Source: Gemmatimonadota bacterium
GTDB taxonomy: Bacteria; Gemmatimonadota; Gemmatimonadetes; Palauibacterales; Palauibacteraceae
DNA: 6,622 nucleotides
Assembly: GCA_030598525.1 (NCBI GenBank)
Contig: JAUVPT010000093.1
Location: 1-6,622, forward strand
Reading direction: 5' to 3'
In this document: piece after piece, positions 1-6,019 of the stretch
How the letters are laid out: the number at the start of each line of letters is the position of its first letter
How positions within the stretch are numbered: position 1 is the first letter of the stretch
Notes under the pieces: generated by a model
Database searches by the model: none
Told to the model about the DNA's origin: nothing
What the model saw: the letters and a program-made list of their open reading frames with translations, nothing else
Program-made: the position numbers and the translations under genes

Positions 1-197
1 AGCAGTCCGAGGAACTGGCGGCCGAAGACCTCAGGGTCACGCAGGAGCGCTACCGGCTCGGCCTGGCCACCATTCTCGACCTGCAGTCGGCCCAGATTAC
101 CCTGCTGTCCGCCCAGGTCGACGTCATCCGACGACGCTTTGAATACCAGCTCGGCCTCGCACGACTCGAAGCCCTGCTCGGCACAAACCTCAGGTAA
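1..197 (+). CDS. TolC-family outer membrane efflux protein (C-terminal fragment)
   Basis: Partial gene: its 5' end lies outside the window. The frame opens at base 3 and gives 64 residues before the TAA at 195-197. The visible part contains YRLGLATILDLQSAQ followed by a long helix and ends LARLEALLGTNLR. This is the typical last repeat of TolC/OEP proteins: Y-x-x-G, then L-D-L-x-x-A-Q, then a helix ending in an L-x-x-x-x-G motif. Family members form trimeric channels across the outer membrane and periplasm and work with an RND or ABC pump and a periplasmic adaptor. Such partners would be expected upstream, outside the window. No signal peptide or lipobox can be judged because the N-terminus is missing. 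The gene ends 25 bases from the convergent ppk2 stop, with no convincing terminator in the gap. The family call is firm; the transported substrate is unknown. Confidence 0.88.
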   Translation, partial: QSEELAAEDLRVTQERYRLGLATILDLQSAQITLLSAQVDVIRRRFEYQLGLARLEALLGTNLR

Positions 198-222
198 GAG
201 GGCCGCGAAGGGCGTCCCCCGC

Positions 223-1095
223 TCAGCTGGAGACGAGGCGCTCCCGAGCCTCCAACAGCTCGCGGCGGTCGTCCGCATTCACCTCCGGATAAGCCAGGGC
301 GAGGCTCGACAGCGTTCGGCACACGACCTCCGACACGGTCAGCCGCATGAACGGCTTGTCGTCTGCCGGGATGGCGTACCACGGGGCCCAGGGGCGGGAC
401 GTCGCGTTCAGGGCATCCTGGTAGGCCTTCATGTACGCATCCCAATGCTCGCGCTCGTCCACGTCGCCCGCGTTGACTTTCCAGTTTTTCTCCGGTTCGT
501 CGATCCGGTCGAGAAACCGTCGCTTCTGTTCATTGCGGGAGACGTTGAGCCAGAACTTGAGGATGACGGTCCCGCTTCGAGCCAGGTGCTTCTCGTGATC
601 CCGTATCGACTCGAAGCGCTCGCTCCAGATGACTCCCGGATCGATGGGGTAGGGCAGCCTCTGCCCATCGAGGATTCCCGGGTGGACGCGTACGACCAGG
701 ACTTCCTCGTAGTAGCTCCGGTTGAAGATCCCGATTCGGCCACGCTCCGGGAGGCGGATGGCGCTTCGCCACAGGAAATCGTGATCCAGCTCCAGTGCTG
801 ACGGTCTCTTGAACGAGAATACCTGGACACCGGCCGGGTTGATGCCACTCATCACGGCCCGGATCGTCCCGTCCTTGCCCGCCGCGTCCATGGCCTGGAA
901 TACCAGCAAAACCGAGTACCGGTCCTGCGCCGCCAGCATGCGCTGGAGATCATCGAGCTCTTCGATCCGGTCCTTCAGAGCCTTCTTTGCGGACTTGCCC
1001 GACGGGCCGGAGTCCGGCGGCGCCGTCGGGAAGGCGGGCACCTCGAACGTGCCATCGAACGGAACGAGATAGGGACTGGGCACGGCCTCGAACAT
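223..1095 (-). CDS. ppk2: Polyphosphate kinase 2 family protein (PPK2)
   Basis: This 290-residue cytosolic enzyme should transfer phosphate between inorganic polyphosphate and nucleotides (NDP and/or NMP). The N-terminal VPSPYLVPFDG stretch and a charged helix (about 33-56) precede the P-loop core. Its Walker A-like motif is MDAAGKDG (69-76), followed by GINPAGVQVFSFKRPS (84-99) and HDFLWR (105-110). The Walker B/lid region is GIFNRSYYEEVLVVRVHP (122-139). Further on come WKVNAGDVDEREHWDAY (205-221) and APWYAIPADDK (237-247), where the family ends. Length fits one-domain PPK2. The overall pattern resembles class III enzymes, which can act on both AMP and ADP, but class cannot be fixed by eye. 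The ATG at 1093-1095 is chosen because AGGTGA sits 5 bases upstream and the family match begins there. An in-frame start at 1197 would add 34 atypical residues and run into the promoter region. The gene is divergent from the exported RidA gene and convergent with the TolC gene, so probably monocistronic. Confidence 0.93.
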   Translation of the reverse strand: MFEAVPSPYLVPFDGTFEVPAFPTAPPDSGPSGKSAKKALKDRIEELDDLQRMLAAQDRYSVLLVFQAMDAAGKDGTIRAVMSGINPAGVQVFSFKRPSALELDHDFLWRSAIRLPERGRIGIFNRSYYEEVLVVRVHPGILDGQRLPYPIDPGVIWSERFESIRDHEKHLARSGTVILKFWLNVSRNEQKRRFLDRIDEPEKNWKVNAGDVDEREHWDAYMKAYQDALNATSRPWAPWYAIPADDKPFMRLTVSEVVCRTLSSLALAYPEVNADDRRELLEARERLVSS

Positions 1096-1100
1096 GACGC

Positions 1101-1106
1101 TCACCT
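1101..1106 (-). promoter_or_regulatory. Ribosome binding site of ppk2
   Basis: On the minus strand AGGTGA lies 5 bases before the ATG at 1093-1095. It decides this start over the longer in-frame ATG at 1195-1197. Confidence 0.6.
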
Positions 1107-1207
1107 GTACGCGGAGGTTTGCACCGCATAACCTTGCCGGGGAATACTCATGATACGGGGAGTCCCGCCCCCGACCAACCGTACTGCGGAGCCTCAACCC
1201 TCGATTC

Positions 1208-1213
1208 GGGAGG
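1208..1213 (+). promoter_or_regulatory. Ribosome binding site of the exported RidA gene
   Basis: GGGAGG stands 4 bases before the ATG at 1218-1220. It supports this start rather than the in-frame ATG at 1119, and the chosen start places a signal peptide at the N-terminus. Confidence 0.65.
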
Positions 1214-1217
1214 CCTC

Positions 1218-1694
1218 ATGCTGCGATCCGTCGTTCCCTTGCTCGCCCTGGCGCTCCTCCTCGCCCGGGCGCCCCTTACCCTCGCGCAGGAGCATGACGG
1301 GGCCCGAACCGGAGACAACCTGGTTCACGTCGATGGAGCCCTGGAAGGCCTGCCATTCTCACCCGCGATCCGGGCCGGGGGCATGATCTATCTGTCCGGC
1401 CAGATCGGAAACATTCCCGGGACACGGGAGCTGCCCGAAGGCGCGGCCGCCCAGACCCGGCAGACGATGCAGAATATCGAGACGGTACTGGAAGCGGCCG
1501 GAGCGTCCCTTTACGATGTCGTAAAGTGTACAATATTCCTGGACAACATGGACGACTACGGACCGATGAACGAAGTCTATGCTTCGTTCTGGGACGGCCC
1601 ACCGCCCGCCCGTTCCGCGTTCGGGGCGGATGGATTGGCCCTCGGGGCGCTCCTGGAAATCGAGTGTCTGGCGAGGGATCCGGCGGCGGAGTAG
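1218..1694 (+). CDS. Exported RidA/YjgF/UK114-family protein
   Basis: This 158-residue protein is a RidA-family member with an N-terminal signal peptide. Residues 1-23 (MLR, then a hydrophobic VVPLLALALLLA core, then RAPLTLA) look like a Sec signal with cleavage near Ala23-Gln24. The RidA fold follows: FSPAIRAGGMIYLSGQIG (47-64), AAAQTRQTMQNIETVLEAAG (77-95), VVKCTIFLDNMDDY (101-114) and PPARSAFGADGL (129-140). The body ends ALLEIECLA. Arg132 in P-A-R-S aligns with the arginine that RidA enzymes need to deaminate 2-aminoacrylate and related enamines or imines; the Glu near 149 is also kept. The cysteine that follows R-S in E. coli RidA is alanine here. Cytosolic RidA removes a by-product of PLP enzymes, so a periplasmic role must be different or act on another imine. 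The substrate is unknown. The gene appears to stand alone, followed by a hairpin. Confidence 0.9.
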   Translation: MLRSVVPLLALALLLARAPLTLAQEHDGARTGDNLVHVDGALEGLPFSPAIRAGGMIYLSGQIGNIPGTRELPEGAAAQTRQTMQNIETVLEAAGASLYDVVKCTIFLDNMDDYGPMNEVYASFWDGPPPARSAFGADGLALGALLEIECLARDPAAE

Positions 1695-1716
1695 AACGTA
1701 GCTTGAAGATGTGAAA

Positions 1717-1744
1717 CGGGCCGCCCCGAGTGTGAGGCGGCCCG
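1717..1744. terminator. Hairpin between convergent genes, probable bidirectional terminator
   Basis: A perfect 9-bp stem pairs CGGGCCGCC (1717-1725) with GGCGGCCCG (1736-1744) around a 10-base loop. It lies between the stop of the exported RidA gene (1694) and the stop of the minus-strand operon (1756). Read on the minus strand, the stem is followed by TTTCACATCTTC, a loose T-rich tail, so termination is better supported in that direction. The plus-strand side has no T run and may rely on the stem alone or on Rho. Confidence 0.6.
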
Positions 1745-1755
1745 AGCGGTTCCTG

Positions 1756-3069
1756 TCAGTCTCCGAGGCCCTGGAGTACTTCGTCCAGGGTCGGACGACC
1801 AATCTCCTGCAGCTCGTAGCGCACCCGGACCGTCGGCTTGTCGATGTCGATCAGGCGCCGGAGGTCGATCGGCGTCCCGATGACCACGAGGTCGGCCGGC
1901 GTGTCGGCAATCGTCTGCTGCAGCTCGGCAGTCTGCTCGGCGCCGTAGCCCATGGCCGGTAGGACGTCACCCGTGGTCGGGTACTTTTCGAACGTGGAAG
2001 CGATGGAGCCCACGGCCCAGGGTCGGGGGTCGATGATCTCGGCGGCGCCATAACGCCGCGCGGCGACCCAGCCGGCGCCGTAAGCCATCTCGCCGTGTGT
2101 CAGGGTCGGGCCGTCCTCCACGACAAGCACCTTCTTGCCCCGAATCCGGGCGTCACCTTCGACGAACAGAGGACTCGCCGCCTCGATCACCACGGCGTCC
2201 GGATTCAGCTCGTACGCCACGGCGCGGGCGGTCTCGACCTGCTCGAGGCTGGCGGTTCCGACTTTGTTGACCACGATCACGTCGGCCATGCGAACGTTTG
2301 CCTCGCCCGGGTGGTATCGCCTGGAGTGATCCGGTCGGTGCGGATCGACGACCGTGATGTAAAGGTCCGCTTCGTAGAATGAGAGGTCGTTGTTGCCCCC
2401 ATCCCAGATCACGACGTCGGCTTCCTGCTCGGCCTGCCTGAGGATCGCTTCGTAGTCCACACCCGCGTACACGATGCGTCCCGCGTCGATGTGGGGCTCG
2501 TACTCCTCCCGCTCCTCGATCGTGACGTCGTGCTTCTCGAGGTCGTCGTAGGTCTCGAACCGCTGGACGGCCTGGGCCGCCAGGTCTCCGTAGGGCATCG
2601 GGTGACGGATGACCACCACCTTCTTGCCCTGCGCGGTGAGGATCTCGGCCACCCGGCGGCTCGTCTGGCTCTTTCCAGAGCCGGTGCGCGCCGCACACAC
2701 GGCCACCAGTGGTTTGACGGACTTGACCATCGTGTGCCTGGCACCGAGAAGCAGGTAATCGGCGCCCGCCGCGATGGTGCGCGAGCCGAGGTGCATGACC
2801 TTCTCGTGTGAGACATCGCTGTAGGCGAACACCACTACGTCGATGTCCAGGTCCCGGATCAGGCGCTCGAAGTCGTCCTCGGCCTCGATCGGAATCCCGT
2901 TGGGGTACCGAGGACCGGCCAGTTCGGCCGGATACATGCGTCCATCGATGTCGGGAATCTGAGCGGCGGTGAAAGCGATGACGTCGAAGTCGTCGTTATC
3001 CCTGAAGTACGTATTGAAATTATGAAAATCCCGGCCGGCCGCGCCGAGAATGAGAGCGCGCTGCGCCAT
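1756..3069 (-). CDS. Cyclic 2,3-diphosphoglycerate synthetase-like P-loop protein
   Basis: This 437-residue cytosolic protein matches the predicted-GTPase family that includes archaeal cyclic 2,3-diphosphoglycerate synthetase (CpgS). The N-terminal part (about 1-115) looks like a Rossmann-type fold: ALILGAAGRDFHNFNTYFR (5-23), then YPNGIPI and VVVFAYSDVSHEKVM (78-92). The P-loop domain follows, with Walker A ARTGSGKSQTS (127-137), HPMPYGDL (156-163) and a Walker B-like VVIWDGGNND (219-228). VVDPHRPDH (240-248), VVNKVG (266-271, an NKxD-like guanine-site variant) and ALxxGDVLPAMGY-type residues near 368-375 complete it. Methanogen CpgS closes 2,3-diphosphoglycerate to a cyclic anhydride using ATP. 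Bacterial homologues are mostly uncharacterised, so the reaction here is not assured. The ATG follows AGGAGG by 5 bases. It is the last gene of the operon, 18 bases after the GNAT/cNMP gene. The family call is firm; the substrate is open. Confidence 0.85.
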   Translation of the reverse strand: MAQRALILGAAGRDFHNFNTYFRDNDDFDVIAFTAAQIPDIDGRMYPAELAGPRYPNGIPIEAEDDFERLIRDLDIDVVVFAYSDVSHEKVMHLGSRTIAAGADYLLLGARHTMVKSVKPLVAVCAARTGSGKSQTSRRVAEILTAQGKKVVVIRHPMPYGDLAAQAVQRFETYDDLEKHDVTIEEREEYEPHIDAGRIVYAGVDYEAILRQAEQEADVVIWDGGNNDLSFYEADLYITVVDPHRPDHSRRYHPGEANVRMADVIVVNKVGTASLEQVETARAVAYELNPDAVVIEAASPLFVEGDARIRGKKVLVVEDGPTLTHGEMAYGAGWVAARRYGAAEIIDPRPWAVGSIASTFEKYPTTGDVLPAMGYGAEQTAELQQTIADTPADLVVIGTPIDLRRLIDIDKPTVRVRYELQEIGRPTLDEVLQGLGD

Positions 3070-3087
3070 GGGTTCCTCCTGCGAGAG

Positions 3088-4686
3088 TCATTCGTTCAGA
3101 ATGTCGAGGTCGGCCCGGCGCAGTTTCTCGCCGAGGCCTCGCGCGAGGTTCCGATACAGTACGACACCTATTCCGGGCCGCAAGCGAACGAGGCTCTGCA
3201 GGTCCTTCTTGCTCAGTACTCCGGCTTCCACCGATGTGACAGCGCGGGCGCTGGCGGAGTGCTCGCCGCCCGTGAGGACGGAGATTTCACCGAGGCACTC
3301 GCCCGCGCGGACCGTGCCGATCGGTTGCTCCCGGCCCTCGAGGAGTATCGCTACCTCGCCCTCCAGGAGGAGGTACATTTCCTCGCATGGCTCGCCCTGG
3401 CGGAATATCTCCTGACCCTCGGCAAAGACCGTGTGCTGGCACGACGAGGCCAGCCGCGTCAGCTGCTCTTCCTCGAGGCCTGCGAAAAGGCCGATGCGAT
3501 CCACCACTTCGCCCAGGCGCGGCAGGACCTCGCGTCGTCGGAAGGCGGCAAGAACGATCTCCGCGGCGTCGCTTACCGGCGGAATCAGCATCATCGGCCC
3601 GAGTTCGAGCGGGATCAGGAGCTTGGCGAACTTGACCAGGTCCAGGCGCTCGACATCCACGAAGGCGAGAGCAGGGACGTAAGCGACCGGGACGAATCCG
3701 AGCTGCAGCGCCGTCCTCTGCATGCGCGGGGCGTGAGCGCTCACGTCGAGCTCGATGTAGGAGATGTCCCACTCGTCCCGGCAGCGCTTCTCCAGCTCCG
3801 CGAGGAGGAATCGGATCACCTCGTCGCGAAGGGAGATGAGCTCGAACACCCGGACGACCCGGTCGAGGCGCTCGAGTGTGAAGCCCACCGCGCCCACTAT
3901 GTGGCCACCTTCGCGGGCCACGAGATACTTCGAGTGATGCGAGATCAGTTTGAAGTAGCCGTACTGGAGGCGCATCGGGCCGAAGACCTCACGGTTGCGC
4001 ACCCGTCCGCGCTCGATCCGCATCAGGCGTGAGTATCCCTCGGTCGTCAGCTCCTTGACCGTGAATCCGTGACCGAACGGGTAGGGAACGGAGTCCTCGT
4101 CCACGATCACGTCCACGGGGACCCGGCAGGCCTCGAGGGCCGTGGCGGCAAGCTGATAGACCTCGGGCACGATGCGCGGGTTGTTCCTTCGCAGCTCACG
4201 GCCGCGACCGAACAACTGGACGAGCACGCCCATGTTCTCGCGGGTTCCCCCGAACACGTACTTCAGGGGCAGGAAGCCCACGGGGGCGAAGCCCTGTTTC
4301 AGGGCAATCGCTTGCGTGAACGGGTGAGTAACCCGGGCTTCTATGATCCCTACGTGGAGCCTGTCCTTGACCGTGGTCAGGCGTTGCTCGAGCAGCTGCG
4401 TGCCGATGCCGCGCCGCCGATAGTCGGGATGTACGGCCAGGCGTCCGAATTCGCCCACCAGGTCCGTGTAGGCGCCTACTTCAAGAATGACCGAGGCGGT
4501 TCCGACGATTCGGTTGTGCTCGGTGTCGTCCGCGACGAGCATGAGCGTCTCGTCGGAGAAGATCAGTTTCTTGATCTCGAATTCATCGTAGTACTGCGGG
4601 TAGGCATAGTCCCGCCCGTACGTGGCCAGGTAGATCTCTATGATCCCCTCTACGTCCGCGTCCTGCGCCTCCCGGATCGTGATCAC
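3088..4686 (-). CDS. GNAT acetyltransferase fused to a GNAT-like and a cyclic-nucleotide-binding domain
   Basis: A 532-residue three-part protein. Residues 1-150 form a GNAT N-acetyltransferase: REAQDADVEGIIEIY at the start, GEFGRLAVHPDYRRRGIGTQLLE (78-100) as the acetyl-CoA pyrophosphate loop with R-R-x-G-x-G, and ALKQGFAPVGF (128-138). Residues about 190-345 look like a second GNAT-like fold (HIVGAVGFTLERLDRV at 262-277, then IELDVSAHAPRMQRTALQLGF), but the R-x-x-G-x-G loop is absent, so it may be inactive or structural. Residues about 395-515 are a cyclic-nucleotide-binding domain: IGLFAGLEEEQLTRLAS, GQEIFRQGEPCEEMYLLLEGEV and LGEISVLTGGEHSASARA (465-482). Glu467 of the phosphate-binding cassette is kept, but the usual Pro-Arg is Glu475-His476. 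The likely role is ligand-controlled acetylation of a small molecule or protein. The start is GTG at 4684-4686, supported by GGAGG 6 bases upstream and by the GNAT homology beginning there. It overlaps the upstream M20 stop by 4 bases, suggesting translational coupling. Confidence 0.85.
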   Translation of the reverse strand: MITIREAQDADVEGIIEIYLATYGRDYAYPQYYDEFEIKKLIFSDETLMLVADDTEHNRIVGTASVILEVGAYTDLVGEFGRLAVHPDYRRRGIGTQLLEQRLTTVKDRLHVGIIEARVTHPFTQAIALKQGFAPVGFLPLKYVFGGTRENMGVLVQLFGRGRELRRNNPRIVPEVYQLAATALEACRVPVDVIVDEDSVPYPFGHGFTVKELTTEGYSRLMRIERGRVRNREVFGPMRLQYGYFKLISHHSKYLVAREGGHIVGAVGFTLERLDRVVRVFELISLRDEVIRFLLAELEKRCRDEWDISYIELDVSAHAPRMQRTALQLGFVPVAYVPALAFVDVERLDLVKFAKLLIPLELGPMMLIPPVSDAAEIVLAAFRRREVLPRLGEVVDRIGLFAGLEEEQLTRLASSCQHTVFAEGQEIFRQGEPCEEMYLLLEGEVAILLEGREQPIGTVRAGECLGEISVLTGGEHSASARAVTSVEAGVLSKKDLQSLVRLRPGIGVVLYRNLARGLGEKLRRADLDILNE

Positions 4687-5891
4687 CGGGCGCCTCCGAG
4701 CGCAGGCTCGGCCGCGTCTCCAGTAGCCAGGGCACATCCCCCGCGGACCGCCACCTCGGCGAACCATGCGGCGCCGGAGGCCAGGACTTCCTCATCGATC
4801 TCGAACCGGCTGGAGTGGGCGGGATAGCCCGCGGAGTCCGGCAGGCGCGCCCCGAGGCGGACGTAACAGCCCGGCACCTGCTGCAGGTACCAGGAGAAGT
4901 CCTCGCCGCCCATGTTCGCGCCCCGGACCACGGAGCGAACACGATCCGGCCCGAGGGCGGCCTCGGCGGCGCTACGCGCCACGTCGACCATCGGTCCGCG
5001 ATCGACCAGAGGGGGGGTGCCCTCCTCGATCTCGAGCTTGATGTCGGCCTCGTGGAGCTGCCCCACAGACTCGCATATGCGGGCGATCGACCGGCGAAGG
5101 TGGTCGCGCACTTCGAGTTCCTGGGCCCGAATCGTGCCCGCCAGCGACGCGGTACCGGCGATCACGTTCGGCGCGCTGCCCGCTTCGAACCTGCCGATCG
5201 ACACCACGGAAGGGTGAGTCGGGTCTATTTCGCGGGACACGATGGTCTGGACGGCCATCACGATCAGGCTGCCGGCGACCACCGCGTCCACCGTCTCGTG
5301 CGGTCGCGCCGCGTGCCCCTGCTGACCGCGTATCGAGATGCGGAAGGCATCCGTCGAAGCGTTCACGGTGCCCTTGACGGCGACGACCGTTCCGGTGGGA
5401 TAGTGCCGATCGACGTGCCCACCGAAGATGGCTCCGACTCCGGACAGGGCTCCGGCCTCCAGCATCGATTTTGCGCCGGCCCCGAGCTCTTCGGCCGGCT
5501 GGAAGATCAGTCGGACCGGGGCGGACAGCGTATCCCGCCGCGACAGGAGAAGCTCGGCGGCGCCGACCAGCATGGCAGTGTGCGCGTCGTGTCCACAGGC
5601 GTGCATCACACCTGGTATCTCGGACGCGTACGCGAGTCCCGTCTCCTCCTGAATGGGCAGGGCGTCGATATCGGCCCGGATGGCCACGCTCGGAACGTCG
5701 GGCGGTCCTTCGATCTCGGCGATGACTCCGGTGGGCAACGGTCGTTCGTAGGAGAGCCCGAGGCGGTCCAACTCCGAGACCAGGCGCTCGGTGGTCCGGT
5801 GTTCCTGCCAGCTGAGCTCCGGGTGGCGATGAAGATCACGCCGCAGGGCCACCATTCGCTCGAACAGGGAAGGCTGGATCGAGGCAATCAT
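4683..5891 (-). CDS. M20D-family N-acyl-amino-acid amidohydrolase (metallopeptidase)
   Basis: This 402-residue enzyme belongs to the M20D amidohydrolases (hippurate, N-acyl-L-amino acid and IAA-amino acid hydrolases), which cleave an amide bond with a two-metal centre. Diagnostic motifs in order: LRRDLHRHPELSWQE (16-30), IRADIDALPIQEETG (71-85), MHACGHDAHTAML (96-108), FQPAEELGAGAKSML (130-144), GGHVDRHYPTG (157-167), GQQGHAARPHETVDA (189-203) and MGGEDFSWYLQQVPG (327-341), then HSSRFEIDEE (359-368). Expected metal ligands are Cys99, His101, Glu135, His159 and His359, with Glu134 as general base. No signal peptide is visible, so it should be cytosolic. The ATG at 5889-5891 follows GGGAGG by 8 bases. 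It is the first gene of the operon and its TGA overlaps the next gene's GTG. The asparagine-poor GGHVDRHYPTG loop differs from the common GLHVxPxxPxG. The family is certain; the acyl group and amino acid are not known. Confidence 0.93.
   Translation of the reverse strand: MIASIQPSLFERMVALRRDLHRHPELSWQEHRTTERLVSELDRLGLSYERPLPTGVIAEIEGPPDVPSVAIRADIDALPIQEETGLAYASEIPGVMHACGHDAHTAMLVGAAELLLSRRDTLSAPVRLIFQPAEELGAGAKSMLEAGALSGVGAIFGGHVDRHYPTGTVVAVKGTVNASTDAFRISIRGQQGHAARPHETVDAVVAGSLIVMAVQTIVSREIDPTHPSVVSIGRFEAGSAPNVIAGTASLAGTIRAQELEVRDHLRRSIARICESVGQLHEADIKLEIEEGTPPLVDRGPMVDVARSAAEAALGPDRVRSVVRGANMGGEDFSWYLQQVPGCYVRLGARLPDSAGYPAHSSRFEIDEEVLASGAAWFAEVAVRGGCALATGDAAEPALGGAR
4693..4697 (-). promoter_or_regulatory. 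Ribosome binding site deciding a GTG start
   Basis: GGAGG on the minus strand lies 6 bases before the GTG at 4684-4686, inside the end of the M20 gene. It favours that GTG over an in-frame ATG at 4767, which would overlap the peptidase by 85 bases and add 27 arginine- and glycine-rich residues foreign to GNAT proteins. Confidence 0.6.
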
Positions 5892-6019
5892 GCGCTAAAC
5901 CTCCCGGCGACGCGCGAGGAACGCCTGCGCGGCGCACTCCTCCGGCCACCATGTCGAATATTAGCACGTACGAGGGTCTGGCGCTCGGACGCAGCCGAGC
6001 GAAGGTGTCGCGAGGTTCG
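5892..6019 (-). promoter_or_regulatory. Intergenic region upstream of the M20-GNAT-P-loop operon
   Basis: These 128 bases lie between the rhomboid stop and the M20 start, both on the minus strand, and probably hold the operon promoter. The only AT-rich spot is around 5955-5965, where the minus strand reads GTGCTAATATTCGAC. TAATAT there matches a -10 box at four of six positions, with no good -35 box about 17 bases upstream. GGGAGG at 5900-5905 is the M20 ribosome binding site. Read-through from the rhomboid gene cannot be excluded. Confidence 0.35.
5982..6001 (-). terminator. Small hairpin after the rhomboid gene, possible weak terminator
   Basis: CGCTCGG (5982-5988) pairs with CCGAGCG (5995-6001) around a 6-base loop, 18 bases after the rhomboid stop on the minus strand. 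No T run follows in either direction, so intrinsic termination is doubtful. It could be an attenuating stem or chance in GC-rich DNA. Confidence 0.3.

Larger units (their letters stand above)
1096..1217. promoter_or_regulatory. Divergent intergenic region between ppk2 and exported RidA gene
   Basis: These 122 bases separate two genes read away from each other, so both promoters should lie here. The middle (about 1125-1160) is the most AT-rich part. No pair of -35/-10 boxes matches the sigma-70 consensus well on either strand. A plus-strand TTGCCG near 1134 and a minus-strand TTATGC near 1126-1131 are only weak candidates. No convincing operator palindrome was seen. The promoter role follows from gene layout rather than from a recognised box. 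Confidence 0.4.

Noticed and set aside
198..222. Possible terminator between tolC-like gene and ppk2
   Set aside because: The 25-base gap is GC-rich but forms no stem of more than a few pairs and has no T run.
139..801. 220-codon plus-strand open frame
   Set aside because: It overlaps the end of the TolC frame and is antisense to ppk2, whose motifs are unmistakable.
1096..1197. Upstream extension of ppk2 to an ATG at 1195-1197
   Set aside because: The extra 34 residues do not resemble PPK2 proteins and would fill the divergent promoter region, while the ATG at 1093-1095 has a good ribosome binding site.
1119..1217. Upstream extension of the exported RidA gene to the ATG at 1119
   Set aside because: It would bury the signal peptide behind 33 polar residues and lacks a ribosome binding site, while GGGAGG precedes the ATG at 1218.
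3022..4032. 336-codon plus-strand open frame
   Set aside because: It lies opposite the cNMP and GNAT-like domains and is rich in His, Arg, Glu and Ala without any domain pattern. It is an antisense shadow.
4069..4827. 252-codon plus-strand open frame
   Set aside because: It is antisense to the GNAT domain, has no ribosome binding site or motif, and runs across the M20-GNAT junction.
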